Below are positions 9,832-20,930 of a stretch of DNA of 64,000 nucleotides, piece after piece. The notes under the pieces are model-generated. The model was not told the origin of the DNA and searched no databases. It saw only the letters and a list, made by a program, of their open reading frames with translations. The DNA comes from an uncultured Paracoccaceae bacterium (GTDB lineage Bacteria; Pseudomonadota; Alphaproteobacteria; Rhodobacterales; Rhodobacteraceae), in contig CALMSR010000070.1 of NCBI GenBank assembly GCA_937872465.1, positions 1-64,000 on the forward strand. The letters are read 5' to 3'. Made by a program: the position numbers and the translations under genes. Each line of letters opens with the position of its first letter. Within the stretch, counting starts at the first letter, position 1.

Positions 9832-9946
9832 GCCGCGACAGAAGCGCGCCGCGGCTCGACTGTCCAGAGCGGCGGCGCGCGCCGGCATGACAATCGCCGG
9901 CGCCGGCTTTAGAGCAGGACCACAACCTGCCAGATCCGGAGGCCCC

Positions 9947-10945
9947 GTGCCGCTGCCCAGGACCGCGCTCGACCGATACCTCCGCCTCGAGGCGACCGGA
10001 TTCTGGCGCGAGGCGCCGGGCGCGCAGCCCCGCGAGGTCATCGTCTCCTTCGGCCGCACCACGCTGCTGCTCAGCGATCTCGAGGAACGCCCGCTCGCCC
10101 ATTGGGCGCTCGCCGGGACCCAGGCGATCGGCTCGCGGGACGGCGCCACGATCTTCGCCACCGGGCCGGAGACCGGCGAGACGCTGGCGATCCGCGACCG
10201 CGACATGATCGAGGCCATCGCGGCGGTCTCCCGCGCCGCCGAGCGCGCCCGGCCGCGCGCGGCACCGCCCCGGCCGCGTCCGGTGCTCGGGCCGCTGCTT
10301 GCCCTCGCCGCGCTGGTCATGCTCGTCCTCTACGGGCCCGGGCTGATCCGCGACCAGGCCCGGCGCATGGTCCCGCCGGAACTGGCCGAAGAGATCGGCG
10401 AGCACATGCTGATCGGCCTGATGGAGCAGGGCGGCGAGCTCTGCGCCGCGCCGGAGGGCCATCGCGCCCTCGGCCGGATCGCCGAGCGCCTCGCCCCGGC
10501 GCCCGGGCCGCGCATCGCCGTGCTCGATCTCGGCGACGCGCCCGCGGCCGCGCTGCCGGGCGATCTCCTGCTGATCGGCCGCGGAACCATCGCCGAGGCT
10601 CCCTCGCCCGAGGTGATCGCCGGCTGGATCGCGCTCGCCGCGGGCCGGGCGCCGCTCGACACGCTGATGCGGCGCGCCGGGCTCTTCGGCGATCTCGCCT
10701 TCGTGGTGACCGGCCGCCTCGGCGAGGCCGCCCTCGGCCGGGCCGCCGCGGAAGCGCTCCGCCCGCCGGCGCCGGAGGAGGTCGCCGCGGCGATGCGGCG
10801 GCTCCAGGACGCCGGCATCGACCCGCTGCCCTTCGGCGTCGCGGCGGGCGGGATCGACTCCGCCGCCGTCCCGCCCCCCGGCGCCGGAGCAGAGCCCTTG
10901 CTCGATGCCGGGGGCTGGGCCGCGGTGAAAGGCATCTGCGGATGA
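9947..10945 (+). CDS. Conserved single-pass membrane protein of unknown function
   Basis: 332 residues from GTG 9947, preceded by CCGGAGG at a 5-base gap. A soluble N-terminal part of about 105 residues (LRLEATGFWRE..., strands resembling a PH-like fold) is followed by one hydrophobic segment (LGPLLALAALVMLVLYGPG, about 110-128), then a soluble alpha/beta C-terminus of about 190 residues. It converges on lolD. I do not recognise a named family and see no catalytic motif. Coding character is good. Confidence 0.75.
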   Translation: MPLPRTALDRYLRLEATGFWREAPGAQPREVIVSFGRTTLLLSDLEERPLAHWALAGTQAIGSRDGATIFATGPETGETLAIRDRDMIEAIAAVSRAAERARPRAAPPRPRPVLGPLLALAALVMLVLYGPGLIRDQARRMVPPELAEEIGEHMLIGLMEQGGELCAAPEGHRALGRIAERLAPAPGPRIAVLDLGDAPAAALPGDLLLIGRGTIAEAPSPEVIAGWIALAAGRAPLDTLMRRAGLFGDLAFVVTGRLGEAALGRAAAEALRPPAPEEVAAAMRRLQDAGIDPLPFGVAAGGIDSAAVPPPGAGAEPLLDAGGWAAVKGICG

Positions 10946-10965
10946 TCGTCCGACGCCCGGGCCAG

Positions 10966-11646
10966 CTATCCCTCCACGACGCGGCCCGCCTCCAGCCGGA
11001 GGCGCCGGTCCATCTGAGCGGCGAGCTCCAGGTTATGCGTGGCGATCAGCGCCGCGAGCCCGGTCTCGCGCACCAGCGCCATCAGCATCGCGAAGACCGA
11101 AGCCGAGGTCTCCGGGTCGAGATTGCCCGTCGGCTCGTCGGCGAGCAGCAGCCGCGGCCGGTTGGCGAGCGCGCGCGCCAGGGCGACCCGCTGCTGCTCG
11201 CCGCCCGAGAGCTCCGCCGGCCGGTGGCCGAGCCGCGCGCCGAGCCCGACCGCCTCGAGCAACGCGCTCCCGCGCGCCTCCGCCTCAGCGCGCCCCCGCC
11301 CCGCCGCGCGCTGCGGCAGGGCGACGTTCTCGAGCGCGGTGAATTCCGGCAGCAGGTGGTGGAACTGATAGACGAAGCCGATGGTGTCGCGCCGCGCCCG
11401 CGTGCGCGCCCGCTCGTCCCGGCCCGCGACCGCCATGCCGGCGATGCGCACCTCGCCCGCGCTCGGCGCTTCGAGCAGACCGGCGATATGCAAAAGCGTC
11501 GACTTGCCCGCCCCCGAGGGCGCGACCAGCGCCGCCACCTCGCCCGCGGCCAGGGTCAGCGAGGCGCCCGCCAGCACCTCGACCGCCGCGGGGGCGCCGG
11601 CATTATAGACCTTGACCACGCCCTCGAGCCCCAGCGCCTCACTCAT
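10966..11646 (-). CDS. lolD: LolD, lipoprotein-releasing ABC ATPase
   Basis: 226 residues. Walker A APSGAGKST (about 42-50), ABC signature LSGGEQQRVALARAL, Walker B LLLADEPTGNLD and the switch His in IATHN are all intact. It powers extraction of outer-membrane lipoproteins from the inner membrane by LolC/E, handing them to LolA. The start overlaps the end of lolC/E by 8 bases, so they are co-translated. Other MacB/FtsE-type ATPases look similar, but the adjacent LolC/E gene settles the role. Confidence 0.93.
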   Translation of the reverse strand: MSEALGLEGVVKVYNAGAPAAVEVLAGASLTLAAGEVAALVAPSGAGKSTLLHIAGLLEAPSAGEVRIAGMAVAGRDERARTRARRDTIGFVYQFHHLLPEFTALENVALPQRAAGRGRAEAEARGSALLEAVGLGARLGHRPAELSGGEQQRVALARALANRPRLLLADEPTGNLDPETSASVFAMLMALVRETGLAALIATHNLELAAQMDRRLRLEAGRVVEG

Positions 11647-12934
11647 GGCGCAGGGCCTCGACCGGATCGAGCCGGGCGGCGCTCCGCGCCGGCCAGATGG
11701 TGATGAGGAAGGAGAGCCCCAGCGCCATGCCCGCCACCGCCGCCACGTCGCCGGGCCGGAGCCGCGCCGGGATCTCGGTGAGATAGCGGATCTCGGGATT
11801 CCACACCGAACCGCCGGAGATCCATTCCACCACCGCCTGGATGTCCTTGATGTAGAAGGCGAAGAGACAGCCGAGGATCACCCCGGCCACCGTGCCCGCC
11901 ACCCCGATCAGCGCGCCGCAGAGAAAGAAGATGCGCATGATTGCGCCTTCGGTCAGCCCCATGGTGCGCAGGATGCCGATGTCCCGGCCCTTGTTCTTCA
12001 CCAGCATCACCAGCCCGGAGATGATGTTGAGCGCGGCGATCAGCACCACCAGGCTGAGGATGATGAACATCACCCGCCGCTCCACGTCGAGGGCGGACAG
12101 AAAGGCGCCCGAGGCGTCGCGCCAGGTCCAGACCAGCCCGCGCGGCCCCGCCGCCGCACCCAGTGCGGGCGCGAGCTCGTCGGCGCGCGAGGGCTCGGCC
12201 AGCATCACCTCGATTTCGTCCGCCGCGCCCTCGCGGTTGAAGAAGGCCTGCGCCTCGGCGAAGGGCAGATAGGCGCGGGTATTGTCGATGTCGAAGCGTC
12301 CGACCCCGAAGACATAGACCACCTCGTAGTCGTTGATCCTCGGCTGGGTGCCGAAGGGCGTGTCCATGCCCTCGGGCGAGACCAGCGTGACCACCTCGCC
12401 CACCCCGACCCCGAGCGAGCGCGCCACGCCCGAGCCGATGGCGATGCCCTCGCCGAGCCGGCCGAGATCGCCCGCGGCGGTCTCGGGCTCGGCGATCAGC
12501 GGCACCGCGCGCAGATCCTCCAGCCGCGAGCCCAGCACCTCGACGCCGGTCGAGCGTCCCCGCGCCGAGGCCAGCACCTGGCCGCGGATCAGCGGCGCCG
12601 CCCGCGTCCCCCCCGGCACCGCCCCGAGCCGCGCCGCGAGGTCGTCGTAATCCCCGATCAGCCGGCTCGGCGCGCCGAATTCATCCGCCTCGGTGGAATA
12701 GTAGATCGTGACATGGGCATTGGCGCCGAGGATGCGCGCGGTGAATTCCTCGCGGAAGCCGATCATCACCGCCTGCACGACGATCAGCGTCGCCACCCCC
12801 AGCGTCACCCCCAGGAGCGCGTACCAGGCGATCACCGAGATCCCGCCGTCGCGCCGCCGGGCCCGCAGATAGCGCCAGGCGATCGCCCATTCGAAGGCGG
12901 CGAAGGCTCGGGGATCTGCGACCGGATCGCTCAA
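11639..12934 (-). CDS. lolE: LolC/LolE, lipoprotein-releasing ABC permease
   Basis: Inner-membrane permease with the FtsX/MacB layout: one TM near residue 35-55 after EWAIAWRYLRARR, a large periplasmic domain, then three C-terminal TMs (MFIILSLVVLIAALNIISGL..., LCGALIGVAGTVAGVILG, AGMALGLSFLITIWPA). I take TTG 12934 as start because CGGAG lies 6 bases upstream; a TTG at 12973 overlapping the proS stop would add 13 residues but has no SD. Only one LolC/E gene is present here, so it probably works as a homodimer with LolD. Confidence 0.9.
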   Translation of the reverse strand: MSDPVADPRAFAAFEWAIAWRYLRARRRDGGISVIAWYALLGVTLGVATLIVVQAVMIGFREEFTARILGANAHVTIYYSTEADEFGAPSRLIGDYDDLAARLGAVPGGTRAAPLIRGQVLASARGRSTGVEVLGSRLEDLRAVPLIAEPETAAGDLGRLGEGIAIGSGVARSLGVGVGEVVTLVSPEGMDTPFGTQPRINDYEVVYVFGVGRFDIDNTRAYLPFAEAQAFFNREGAADEIEVMLAEPSRADELAPALGAAAGPRGLVWTWRDASGAFLSALDVERRVMFIILSLVVLIAALNIISGLVMLVKNKGRDIGILRTMGLTEGAIMRIFFLCGALIGVAGTVAGVILGCLFAFYIKDIQAVVEWISGGSVWNPEIRYLTEIPARLRPGDVAAVAGMALGLSFLITIWPARSAARLDPVEALRHE

Positions 12935-12969
12935 GGCAGTCTCCGTTCCGGATCGGGCGGCGGCGCCGT

Positions 12970-14307
12970 TCAATGCCCGCGGTAGATCTCGGTGCAGCGC
13001 GCCACGGCCTCGGCGGGCGACATCTCCTCGGTCTCGCCGCTCCGCCGCGCGGTGAGCTCGACCTTGCCCGCCGCGAGCCCCCGCGGCCCGACGGTGATGC
13101 GCCAGGGCAGGCCGATCAGGTCCATGGTCGCGAATTTCGCCCCCGCCCGCTCGTCGCGATCGTCATAGAGCGGATCGAGTCCCGCCGCGCGCAGCTCGCC
13201 GTAGAGCGCCGCGCAGGCCGCGTCCGTCGCGCCGTCGCCCTGGCGCAGGTTCACCAGCCCGACCCGGAACGGCGCCACGCCCTCGGGCCAGACGATGCCG
13301 CGATCGTCGTGGCTCGCCTCGATGATCGCGCCCACGAGGCGCGAGACGCCGATGCCGTGCGAGCCCATGTGCACCGGCACCCGCTCGCCCTCCTCGGTCG
13401 AGACCAGCGCCTTCAGCGGTTCGGAATACTTGGTGCCGAAATAGAAGATCTGGCCCACCTCGATGCCCCGCCCCTCCACGCGCCGCGCCTCGGGCAGCGC
13501 CGCGAAGAGCGCGGGGTCGTGGGTCTCGTCGGTGCGCGCATAGGGCGTGGTCCAGTCGGTGCAGATCGCCGCCACCGCCGCGCGGTCGCCATAGTCGATC
13601 GCGCGCTCCCCGAGCGTGAGGTCGGTCACCGCCCGGTCGTAATAGACCCCGCTCTCGCCGGTGGGGGCCAGCACGAGGAACTCGTGGGTATTGTCGCCGC
13701 CGATCGGCCCGGAATCCGCGCGCATCGGGATCGCCTTCAGCCCCATGCGCTCATAGGTGCGGATATAGCTGACCATGTGGCGGTTGTAGGCGTGCAGCGC
13801 GTCGTCCTTGGTCAGGTCGAAATTGTAGCCGTCCTTCATCAGGAACTCGCGCCCGCGCATCACCCCGAAGCGCGGCCGGATCTCGTCGCGGAACTTCCAC
13901 TGGATGTGATAGAGCGTCAGCGGCAGCTCCTTGTAGCTCGCCACGCCGGTCCGGAAGATCTCGGTGATCAGCTCCTCGTTGGTCGGCCCGTAGAGCAGCT
14001 CGCGGTCGTGCCGGTCGCGGAGGCGCAGCATCTCCTCGCCGTAATCGTCGTAGCGCCCGCTCTCGCGCCAGAGATCGGCCGACTGGATCGTCGGCATCAG
14101 CATCGGGATATGGCCCGCGCGCTGCTGCTCCTCGTGCACGATGGTCTCGATGCGCCGCAGCACCCTGTAGCCCAGCGGCAGCCAGGAATAGATGCCCGCG
14201 CTCGCCTGCCGGATCATGCCGGCCCTGAGCATCAGCCGGTGGCTGGCGATCTGCGCCTCGGCCGGCGTCTCCTTCAGCACGGGCAGGAAATACTGGGTCA
14301 GTCGCAT
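12970..14307 (-). CDS. proS: Prolyl-tRNA synthetase, short alphaproteobacterial form
   Basis: 445 residues from ATG 14307 (MRLTQYFLPVLKE). This is the compact form lacking the editing insertion seen in the 570-residue E. coli enzyme. The class II core is clear: motif 2 region WKFRDEIRPRFGVMRGREFLMKDGY (about 135-160) and motif 3 region MGSHGIGVSRLVGA, followed by an HGTP anticodon-binding domain (last 100 residues, GLVNLRQGD...). It charges tRNA-Pro. It heads the proS-lolE-lolD operon. Confidence 0.95.
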   Translation of the reverse strand: MRLTQYFLPVLKETPAEAQIASHRLMLRAGMIRQASAGIYSWLPLGYRVLRRIETIVHEEQQRAGHIPMLMPTIQSADLWRESGRYDDYGEEMLRLRDRHDRELLYGPTNEELITEIFRTGVASYKELPLTLYHIQWKFRDEIRPRFGVMRGREFLMKDGYNFDLTKDDALHAYNRHMVSYIRTYERMGLKAIPMRADSGPIGGDNTHEFLVLAPTGESGVYYDRAVTDLTLGERAIDYGDRAAVAAICTDWTTPYARTDETHDPALFAALPEARRVEGRGIEVGQIFYFGTKYSEPLKALVSTEEGERVPVHMGSHGIGVSRLVGAIIEASHDDRGIVWPEGVAPFRVGLVNLRQGDGATDAACAALYGELRAAGLDPLYDDRDERAGAKFATMDLIGLPWRITVGPRGLAAGKVELTARRSGETEEMSPAEAVARCTEIYRGH

Positions 14308-14460
14308 CGGCGGCGGGACTCCCGGGCAGGCCTTGGGTCGCGCCGATGTAGGCGAAGCCGCAGGGGCGCGCAATCCCGCATCCCCGCCCCGTCCGGCAGC
14401 CCGAGCCATGCGCTCGGCACAGATTTGCATTGCATCGGTTGCATGAAGCTGATTATATTC

Positions 14461-14608
14461 GCCAGCCGAACGATGGGCGTCTTCCACGGCGTGTCGCGGC
14501 CCTCAACGAGGTCGCGACCCTTTGCTGTGTGAACCGGATGACCCGTTGGCGCTGGCCCAAGTCGGGGGGGAAGAATGGGGCGGCCTGCTGTCTGCAGGCC
14601 GCTTTCTT
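14461..14608 (+). ncRNA. Candidate structured small RNA, no family assigned
   Basis: Within a 900-base stretch without a protein gene. An AT-rich TATATT (14454-14459) could be a -10 box, preceded by three TTGCAT/TGCAT words (14425-14444). GCCAGC (14461-14466) can pair with GCTGGC (14551-14556), and the pairing extends inward with one bulge and one mismatch. An internal hairpin GTCGCG/CGCGAC (14493-14518) is itself topped by CCTC-AAC-GAGG. A terminator hairpin closes the unit at 14581-14601. An alternative is a 28-codon leader peptide from ATG 14443, but no plus-strand gene follows. Confidence 0.35.
14581..14608 (+). terminator. Intrinsic terminator closing the candidate small RNA
   Basis: CGGCCTGC and GCAGGCCG make a perfect 8-bp stem with a TGTCT loop, followed by CTTTCTT. 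No plus-strand protein gene precedes it, which is one reason to suspect a non-coding transcript upstream. Confidence 0.55.
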
Positions 14609-14743
14609 CATTTCCGGGCGGCTCCCGCAGCATGGCCCCCGCCGCGCCTCCGGCAGGTGCGATCCCGTCCCTTCCAGGACGTCCAACCAACGGCCCCTCC
14701 TACCGACCGATACTGCAGCCCGAGGCCAATGTTCGGAACAGAG

Positions 14744-14765
14744 AAAAGGCCGCGCCCCGCGCGGC
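14744..14765 (-). terminator. Rho-independent terminator on the minus strand
   Basis: Read on the minus strand, GCCGCGC-GGG-GCGCGGC (14765 to 14749) is followed by C and TTTT. It lies 450 bases downstream of the ppx stop and could end ppk-ppx read-through or an unannotated minus-strand RNA. From 14609 to 15196 I otherwise see only hairpins (including AGGCGCC-GGT-GGCGCCT at 14797-14813) and a dispersed repeat. Confidence 0.6.
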
Positions 14766-14939
14766 CCGCACCGCATGTCCCCGGACCGAAAAGGCGAGGC
14801 GCCGGTGGCGCCTTGCCCGGTCCGGTCGCCCGGAGGCGCAAGCCGCAGGGCGAGGGGGGTGCAGCGTCACCTTCGGTCGAGGATCGGGACGGGTCGGCCC
14901 TGGACGGCGTGCGAAGCGCGCCGGCCCCCGGCAGGGCCG

Positions 14940-14971
14940 GCGCGGCCCGATCGCCACGGGTCGATCGGGCT
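14940..14971 (-). repeat. REP-like dispersed repeat, copy A
   Basis: These 32 bases are identical, in inverse orientation, to 57539-57570. Within the unit CCCGATCG and CGATCGGG form an 8-bp hairpin around ACCCGTGG. Looser similarity (CGGCCGGG-TGT block) extends about 30 bases further on one side. Both copies are intergenic, as for REP/BIME-type elements. Confidence 0.65.
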
Positions 14972-15196
14972 GGAACACCCCGGCCGCGGGAGGAATAGGA
15001 GTCGGCGGCGAGGGTCGCGGGTACGATCCCGTCCCCGCGCGCTCGGCCCGCCCGATCGTGCCGGCGGCCGAATCCCCGAGAGGCCGCCGCCTCCCCTCGC
15101 GGATCCGGCAAGTGACACATCCGCCCGCACAGGAGCGCCGACGGCGCGGAGCGAATCCGTTAACTCTTTTTCCCATATAAAACAACGCGTTGAAAT

Positions 15197-15214
15197 GCGT
15201 CCCCATGGGGACGC
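15197..15214 (-). terminator. 18-bp perfect palindrome abutting the ppx stop
   Basis: GCGTCCCC-AT-GGGGACGC is fully self-complementary, lies one base from the ppx TAG, and on the minus strand is followed by ATTTC. It is probably a transcription terminator or 3'-end stabiliser for ppk-ppx. Confidence 0.5.
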
Positions 15215-15215
15215 C

Positions 15216-16745
15216 CTATTCGGCGCAGATCATCACGCCCGTGGCGTCGAGGCGCGATGCCAGGGACTGGAGCCGCCGCTCGACGACCTCCCCGGCGAAT
15301 TCCCGCGCCGGGCCGCACAGGGTCAGGGTCAGCCTGCCGTCGCCGGGCTCGAGCCTGGCATGCTCCAGCACCCCGGTCGCGGATCCCGAGAGCATCGCCC
15401 CGAGCCGCATCGCCCGGCCGAGGATCACGGCCTCCGCGGCGCGCGGCTCCGGCAGGATCCCCCGGAAGAGCGTCGCCGTCGCATCCGGGGCGGTGGCCTT
15501 GTAGCGGTTCAGAAGCGCCAGCCCTAGGAAAACCCGGTCGGGATGGTCGATGCCGCCCACATTGCCGCGGGTCACGGAATCGAAGCAGAGCTCCGCCCGG
15601 TAGTCCGGATGCGCCCGCCAGTTCGCGTCGTGCAGCAGGCAGGCGGCATGAACCAGCCGCAGCTCCGCCGCGCTCCGCCCGGCATAGAGCGGCCCCAGCC
15701 AGTCGAAGAGCGTCTCGCCGAATCCCGGCATGCGGGAAGCGGCCGCCTCCATGTGCCGGCAGGCCTCGATCAGCGGATCGAGCCTGCGCACCGCCTCGGG
15801 CATCTGCCGGTAGAGCAGGCCCTCGCGCAGCCCATAGGCGGAAACCGCGATCCGCCCGGGCTCGATCCGCGCGATCAGCTCCTCGAGCGCCAGCGTCGCC
15901 AGCGGCACCAGCGAGAGCCGCGCCATCGAGGTCCCGGTCAGGGCGGAGAGCTCGGCCGGCTCGCGGGCGCGGATCCAGGCGAGGGTCTCGAGCAGCTGCG
16001 CGGCCGGTGGCTCGTAGCCATGCAGCACCTTCAGCGGATAGCCCCGGCGCTCCATGTCGAGCCGCGCGATCGCCCGCCAGGAGCCGCCCACGAGAAAGAG
16101 CCGCCGGGGCTCGCCCGCCACCGCCCGCCGCAGGGCCTTGACCTGCTTGCGCACGAAGCGGGCGCGTTTCTCCCCGTCGGCGATCTCGGCGAGCTTCAGC
16201 GGCCCCAGCGGCGCGGTGGCGCGGTCATGGACCTGGCCGCCCGAGACATGGGCGAGCTCCATCGAGGAGCCGCCCATGTCGCAGACCAGACCCTCGGCCG
16301 CCGGCCATCCCAGGAGCACGCCCTTCGCGGAGAGCTGCGCCTCCTCGCTGCCGCTGGCCACATGCAGCTGCAACCCGGTCTCGCGCTCGACCTGCGCGCA
16401 GAAATCCGGCCCGTCCCGCGCCTCGCGCACCGCCGCCGTCGCCACGGCGATCATGCCCGAGAGCTGCATGCGCCCGGCCAGCGCGGCATAGCGGTGCAGC
16501 GCGGCCAGCGCGCAGCGCCAGCCCTTGGGGCTCAGCCGCCCGGTGCTGCCCAGGCCGGCCCCGAGCCCGCAGAGCACCTTCTCGTTGTAGAAATAGGCCG
16601 GGCTGCGGGCCATGCCGTCGAAGACCACCAGCCGCACCGAGTTCGACCCGACGTCGATCACCCCGATCCGGCGCAGGCGGGCCTTGCCGGTCTCCGCCGC
16701 GACCGACCCGCTCCCCCCGGCTTGCGCGTGCGTCCCTGTCCGCAT
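15216..16745 (-). CDS. ppx: Exopolyphosphatase (Ppx/GppA family)
   Basis: 509 residues from ATG 16745, chosen because GGGGAG lies 4 bases upstream; a TTG at 16802 overlapping the ppk stop would add 19 low-complexity residues. The ASKHA phosphatase fold shows GVIDVGSNSVRLVVFDG (phosphate-1 loop, about 28-44), GSEEAQLSAKG with the catalytic-type Glu, and CDMGGSSMEL (phosphate-2 loop). A C-terminal HD-like helical domain has LHDANWRAHPDY. It releases phosphate from polyphosphate or hydrolyses pppGpp. It is co-oriented with ppk, which makes the polymer. Confidence 0.92.
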   Translation of the reverse strand: MRTGTHAQAGGSGSVAAETGKARLRRIGVIDVGSNSVRLVVFDGMARSPAYFYNEKVLCGLGAGLGSTGRLSPKGWRCALAALHRYAALAGRMQLSGMIAVATAAVREARDGPDFCAQVERETGLQLHVASGSEEAQLSAKGVLLGWPAAEGLVCDMGGSSMELAHVSGGQVHDRATAPLGPLKLAEIADGEKRARFVRKQVKALRRAVAGEPRRLFLVGGSWRAIARLDMERRGYPLKVLHGYEPPAAQLLETLAWIRAREPAELSALTGTSMARLSLVPLATLALEELIARIEPGRIAVSAYGLREGLLYRQMPEAVRRLDPLIEACRHMEAAASRMPGFGETLFDWLGPLYAGRSAAELRLVHAACLLHDANWRAHPDYRAELCFDSVTRGNVGGIDHPDRVFLGLALLNRYKATAPDATATLFRGILPEPRAAEAVILGRAMRLGAMLSGSATGVLEHARLEPGDGRLTLTLCGPAREFAGEVVERRLQSLASRLDATGVMICAE

Positions 16746-16798
16746 GGCTCTCCCCGCAGGTTCCGCCGCGCCAGCCTTCGCAGCCCCCGGTTGCCGCG

Positions 16799-19000
<2,202 letters not shown>

Positions 19001-19090
19001 CGCACCGCCTCCCGCCGGCTCGCCGTGTCGCGCATCCATGTCGTGTCGATTGCCGGTTGTTTCTAGGCCAGAACGGGCGCCGCCGGAAGC

Positions 19091-19786
19091 TCAGTCTGCG
19101 TCCCGGGACAGCACCTCCGCCGCCAGCCGGAGGGTGATCGCGCGCTTACGCGCGAGGCCCGCCCGGTCCAGCGCCGCGACCGCCGCCTCGGCGGCGGCGA
19201 AGGAACGCTCGATCCGCCCGAGCAGGAAGCCGATCAGATCCGGCCCCACCGCGATCTGCCGATCGGCGAAGAGCTTGACCAGGAGTGCGGAGAGCAGCGC
19301 GTCGTCGGGGGAGTCGAGCCGGGCCACGCCGGCGGTGCGCAGCCGGCTCGCGAGATCGGGCAGCGCCACCGGCCAGAGCGCCGGCGCGCTGCGCCCGGTC
19401 AGCATCAGGCTTCCCGAGAGCGCGAGGCGGTTGCAGAGGTGAAAGAGCGCCTCCTCCGCCACCCGCCGCGCCGCCCCCGGCAACGCCTCCAGCCGGTCGG
19501 CGTCCTCCACCGCCAGCGCGGCCTCCGCGGCGACCGCCGCCGGATCGACCGCCCCCAGATCCGCGGCCGCGAGAACCCGCGCCCCCGACCGGGCCGCCCA
19601 GACATGCGCCAGATGCGTCTTGCCGGCGCCGGCCGGTCCCACCACGGCGAGCCGCCGCGCCGGCCAGTCCGGCCAGGCATCGACCTGCGCCAGCGCCAGA
19701 GCATTGGCCGGCGACACGAAGAAATCCGCCCGGCGGAGCGCCGGTCGCGCGGGCAGATCCAGCACCAGCTGCCCGCTCCCCGCCAT
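19091..19786 (-). CDS. hda: Hda-type DnaA-related regulator of replication initiation
   Basis: 231 residues, AAA+ fold related to DnaA domain III but without its DNA-binding domain IV. QLVLDLPARPALRRADFF at the start resembles the clamp-binding QL-L motif of Hda. Walker A GPAGAGKTHL (about 49-58) and Walker B AVEDADRL follow. With the sliding clamp, Hda stimulates ATP hydrolysis by DnaA after initiation. It starts 2 bases after the stop of the AI-2E permease gene, so it is in one operon. The weak, Ala-rich sequence is typical of alphaproteobacterial Hda. Confidence 0.85.
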   Translation of the reverse strand: MAGSGQLVLDLPARPALRRADFFVSPANALALAQVDAWPDWPARRLAVVGPAGAGKTHLAHVWAARSGARVLAAADLGAVDPAAVAAEAALAVEDADRLEALPGAARRVAEEALFHLCNRLALSGSLMLTGRSAPALWPVALPDLASRLRTAGVARLDSPDDALLSALLVKLFADRQIAVGPDLIGFLLGRIERSFAAAEAAVAALDRAGLARKRAITLRLAAEVLSRDAD

Positions 19787-19788
19787 GC

Positions 19789-20856
19789 TCAACCCACCCC
19801 GGGCGGCCGCCTGCCGGTATAGAGCGGGCTCTCGAGATAGCGGCCGACCGCGAAGCGCCCGAGCACGCCCAGCGAGGCGGCCACCGGCACCGCCACCAGC
19901 ATGCCGGCGAAGCCGAAGAGCCTGCCGAAGACCGCCAGCGCGAGGATCAGCAGCACCGGATGCAACCCCACCGACTTGCCGACCAGCTTGGGCGTCAGCA
20001 CGTTGCCCTCGACGAACTGGCCGAAGGCGAAGATGCCCGCGGTGACGAAGATCCAGAGCGGCTGCTCCCAGAAGCTGAAGATCGCGATCGCCATGGAGAG
20101 CACCCCGCCCACCAGCGCCCCCACATAGGGGATGAAGGCCAGCAGCCCCGCCAGCATGCCCACGAGGAAGCCGAAGGGCAGGCCGATCAGGGTCAGCGCC
20201 ACGGCGTAGAAGGTGCCCTGGATCAGGCAGACCGACAGCTGGCCGCGCACGAAGCCCGCCAGCGTCCGGTCGATGTCGCGCATGATGGCGCGGATGGTCG
20301 GCGCGTGCTCGCGCGGCAGCCAGCCGTCCAGCGTGGCCAGCATCCGGTCCCAGTCGAGCAGCAGATAGAAGGCGACCACCGGCGCAACCACCATGATCAG
20401 GACGAAATCGACCACCGCCATCGAGGAGGCCAGCACCGAATTGATCACCCCCGGCCCGATCTCCTTGAAATGCTCCTGCAGCGTGGTCAGCCCCCGGCGC
20501 AGCAGCGCCTCCTGGTCGTCGCTGCTGGGGAAGCGCCGGGCCAGCATCTCCTGCATCCAGGCGATCCACTCGGGCACCGCGGCGGCCAGCTGCTGGCCCT
20601 GATCGATCAGCGCCGGCACGACGAGCCCCATGGTCAGCACGAAGCCGAGCACCACCAGCAGCGCGATGATCGCCGTCGCCGCCACCCGGCCGAGGCCGAG
20701 CCGCTCCAGCCGGTCCGCCAGCGGGTCGAGCAGATAGGCGATGGCCGCGCCCAGCATGAAGGGGGCCAGCGTAGAGCCCAGCGCCCAGAGCGTCAGCGCG
20801 AGCAGGAGGAAGCCGATCCCCCAGAACATCACCTGCTTTCGCGCCGAGACGGCCAT
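19789..20856 (-). CDS. AI-2E family transporter (PerM/TqsA-like)
   Basis: 355 residues from ATG 20856 with GGAGAG just upstream. About eight TM segments: an N-terminal pair (FWGIGFLLLALTLWALGSTL and FMLGAAIAYLLDPLADRLER), a soluble middle of about 80 residues, then a C-terminal bundle with the conserved GLLAFIPYVGALVGG and EGNVLTPKLVGKSVGLHPVLLILAL. The family exports small molecules or ions; substrate unknown. The same arrangement, just upstream of hda, is frequent in Rhodobacterales. Confidence 0.88.
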   Translation of the reverse strand: MAVSARKQVMFWGIGFLLLALTLWALGSTLAPFMLGAAIAYLLDPLADRLERLGLGRVAATAIIALLVVLGFVLTMGLVVPALIDQGQQLAAAVPEWIAWMQEMLARRFPSSDDQEALLRRGLTTLQEHFKEIGPGVINSVLASSMAVVDFVLIMVVAPVVAFYLLLDWDRMLATLDGWLPREHAPTIRAIMRDIDRTLAGFVRGQLSVCLIQGTFYAVALTLIGLPFGFLVGMLAGLLAFIPYVGALVGGVLSMAIAIFSFWEQPLWIFVTAGIFAFGQFVEGNVLTPKLVGKSVGLHPVLLILALAVFGRLFGFAGMLVAVPVAASLGVLGRFAVGRYLESPLYTGRRPPGVG

Positions 20857-20930
20857 CCATCTCTCCGTTGACCCCGCGCGCCGAGACCTGCCCCAGCCGC
20901 GCGCCGCACGCAAGCCCGCCCGATTCGGCC

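Noticed and set aside
14430..15527. Plus-strand open frame of 365 codons after proS
   Set aside because: Arg/Pro-rich shadow-type sequence; it runs across terminators, a dispersed repeat and the ppx gene in antisense.
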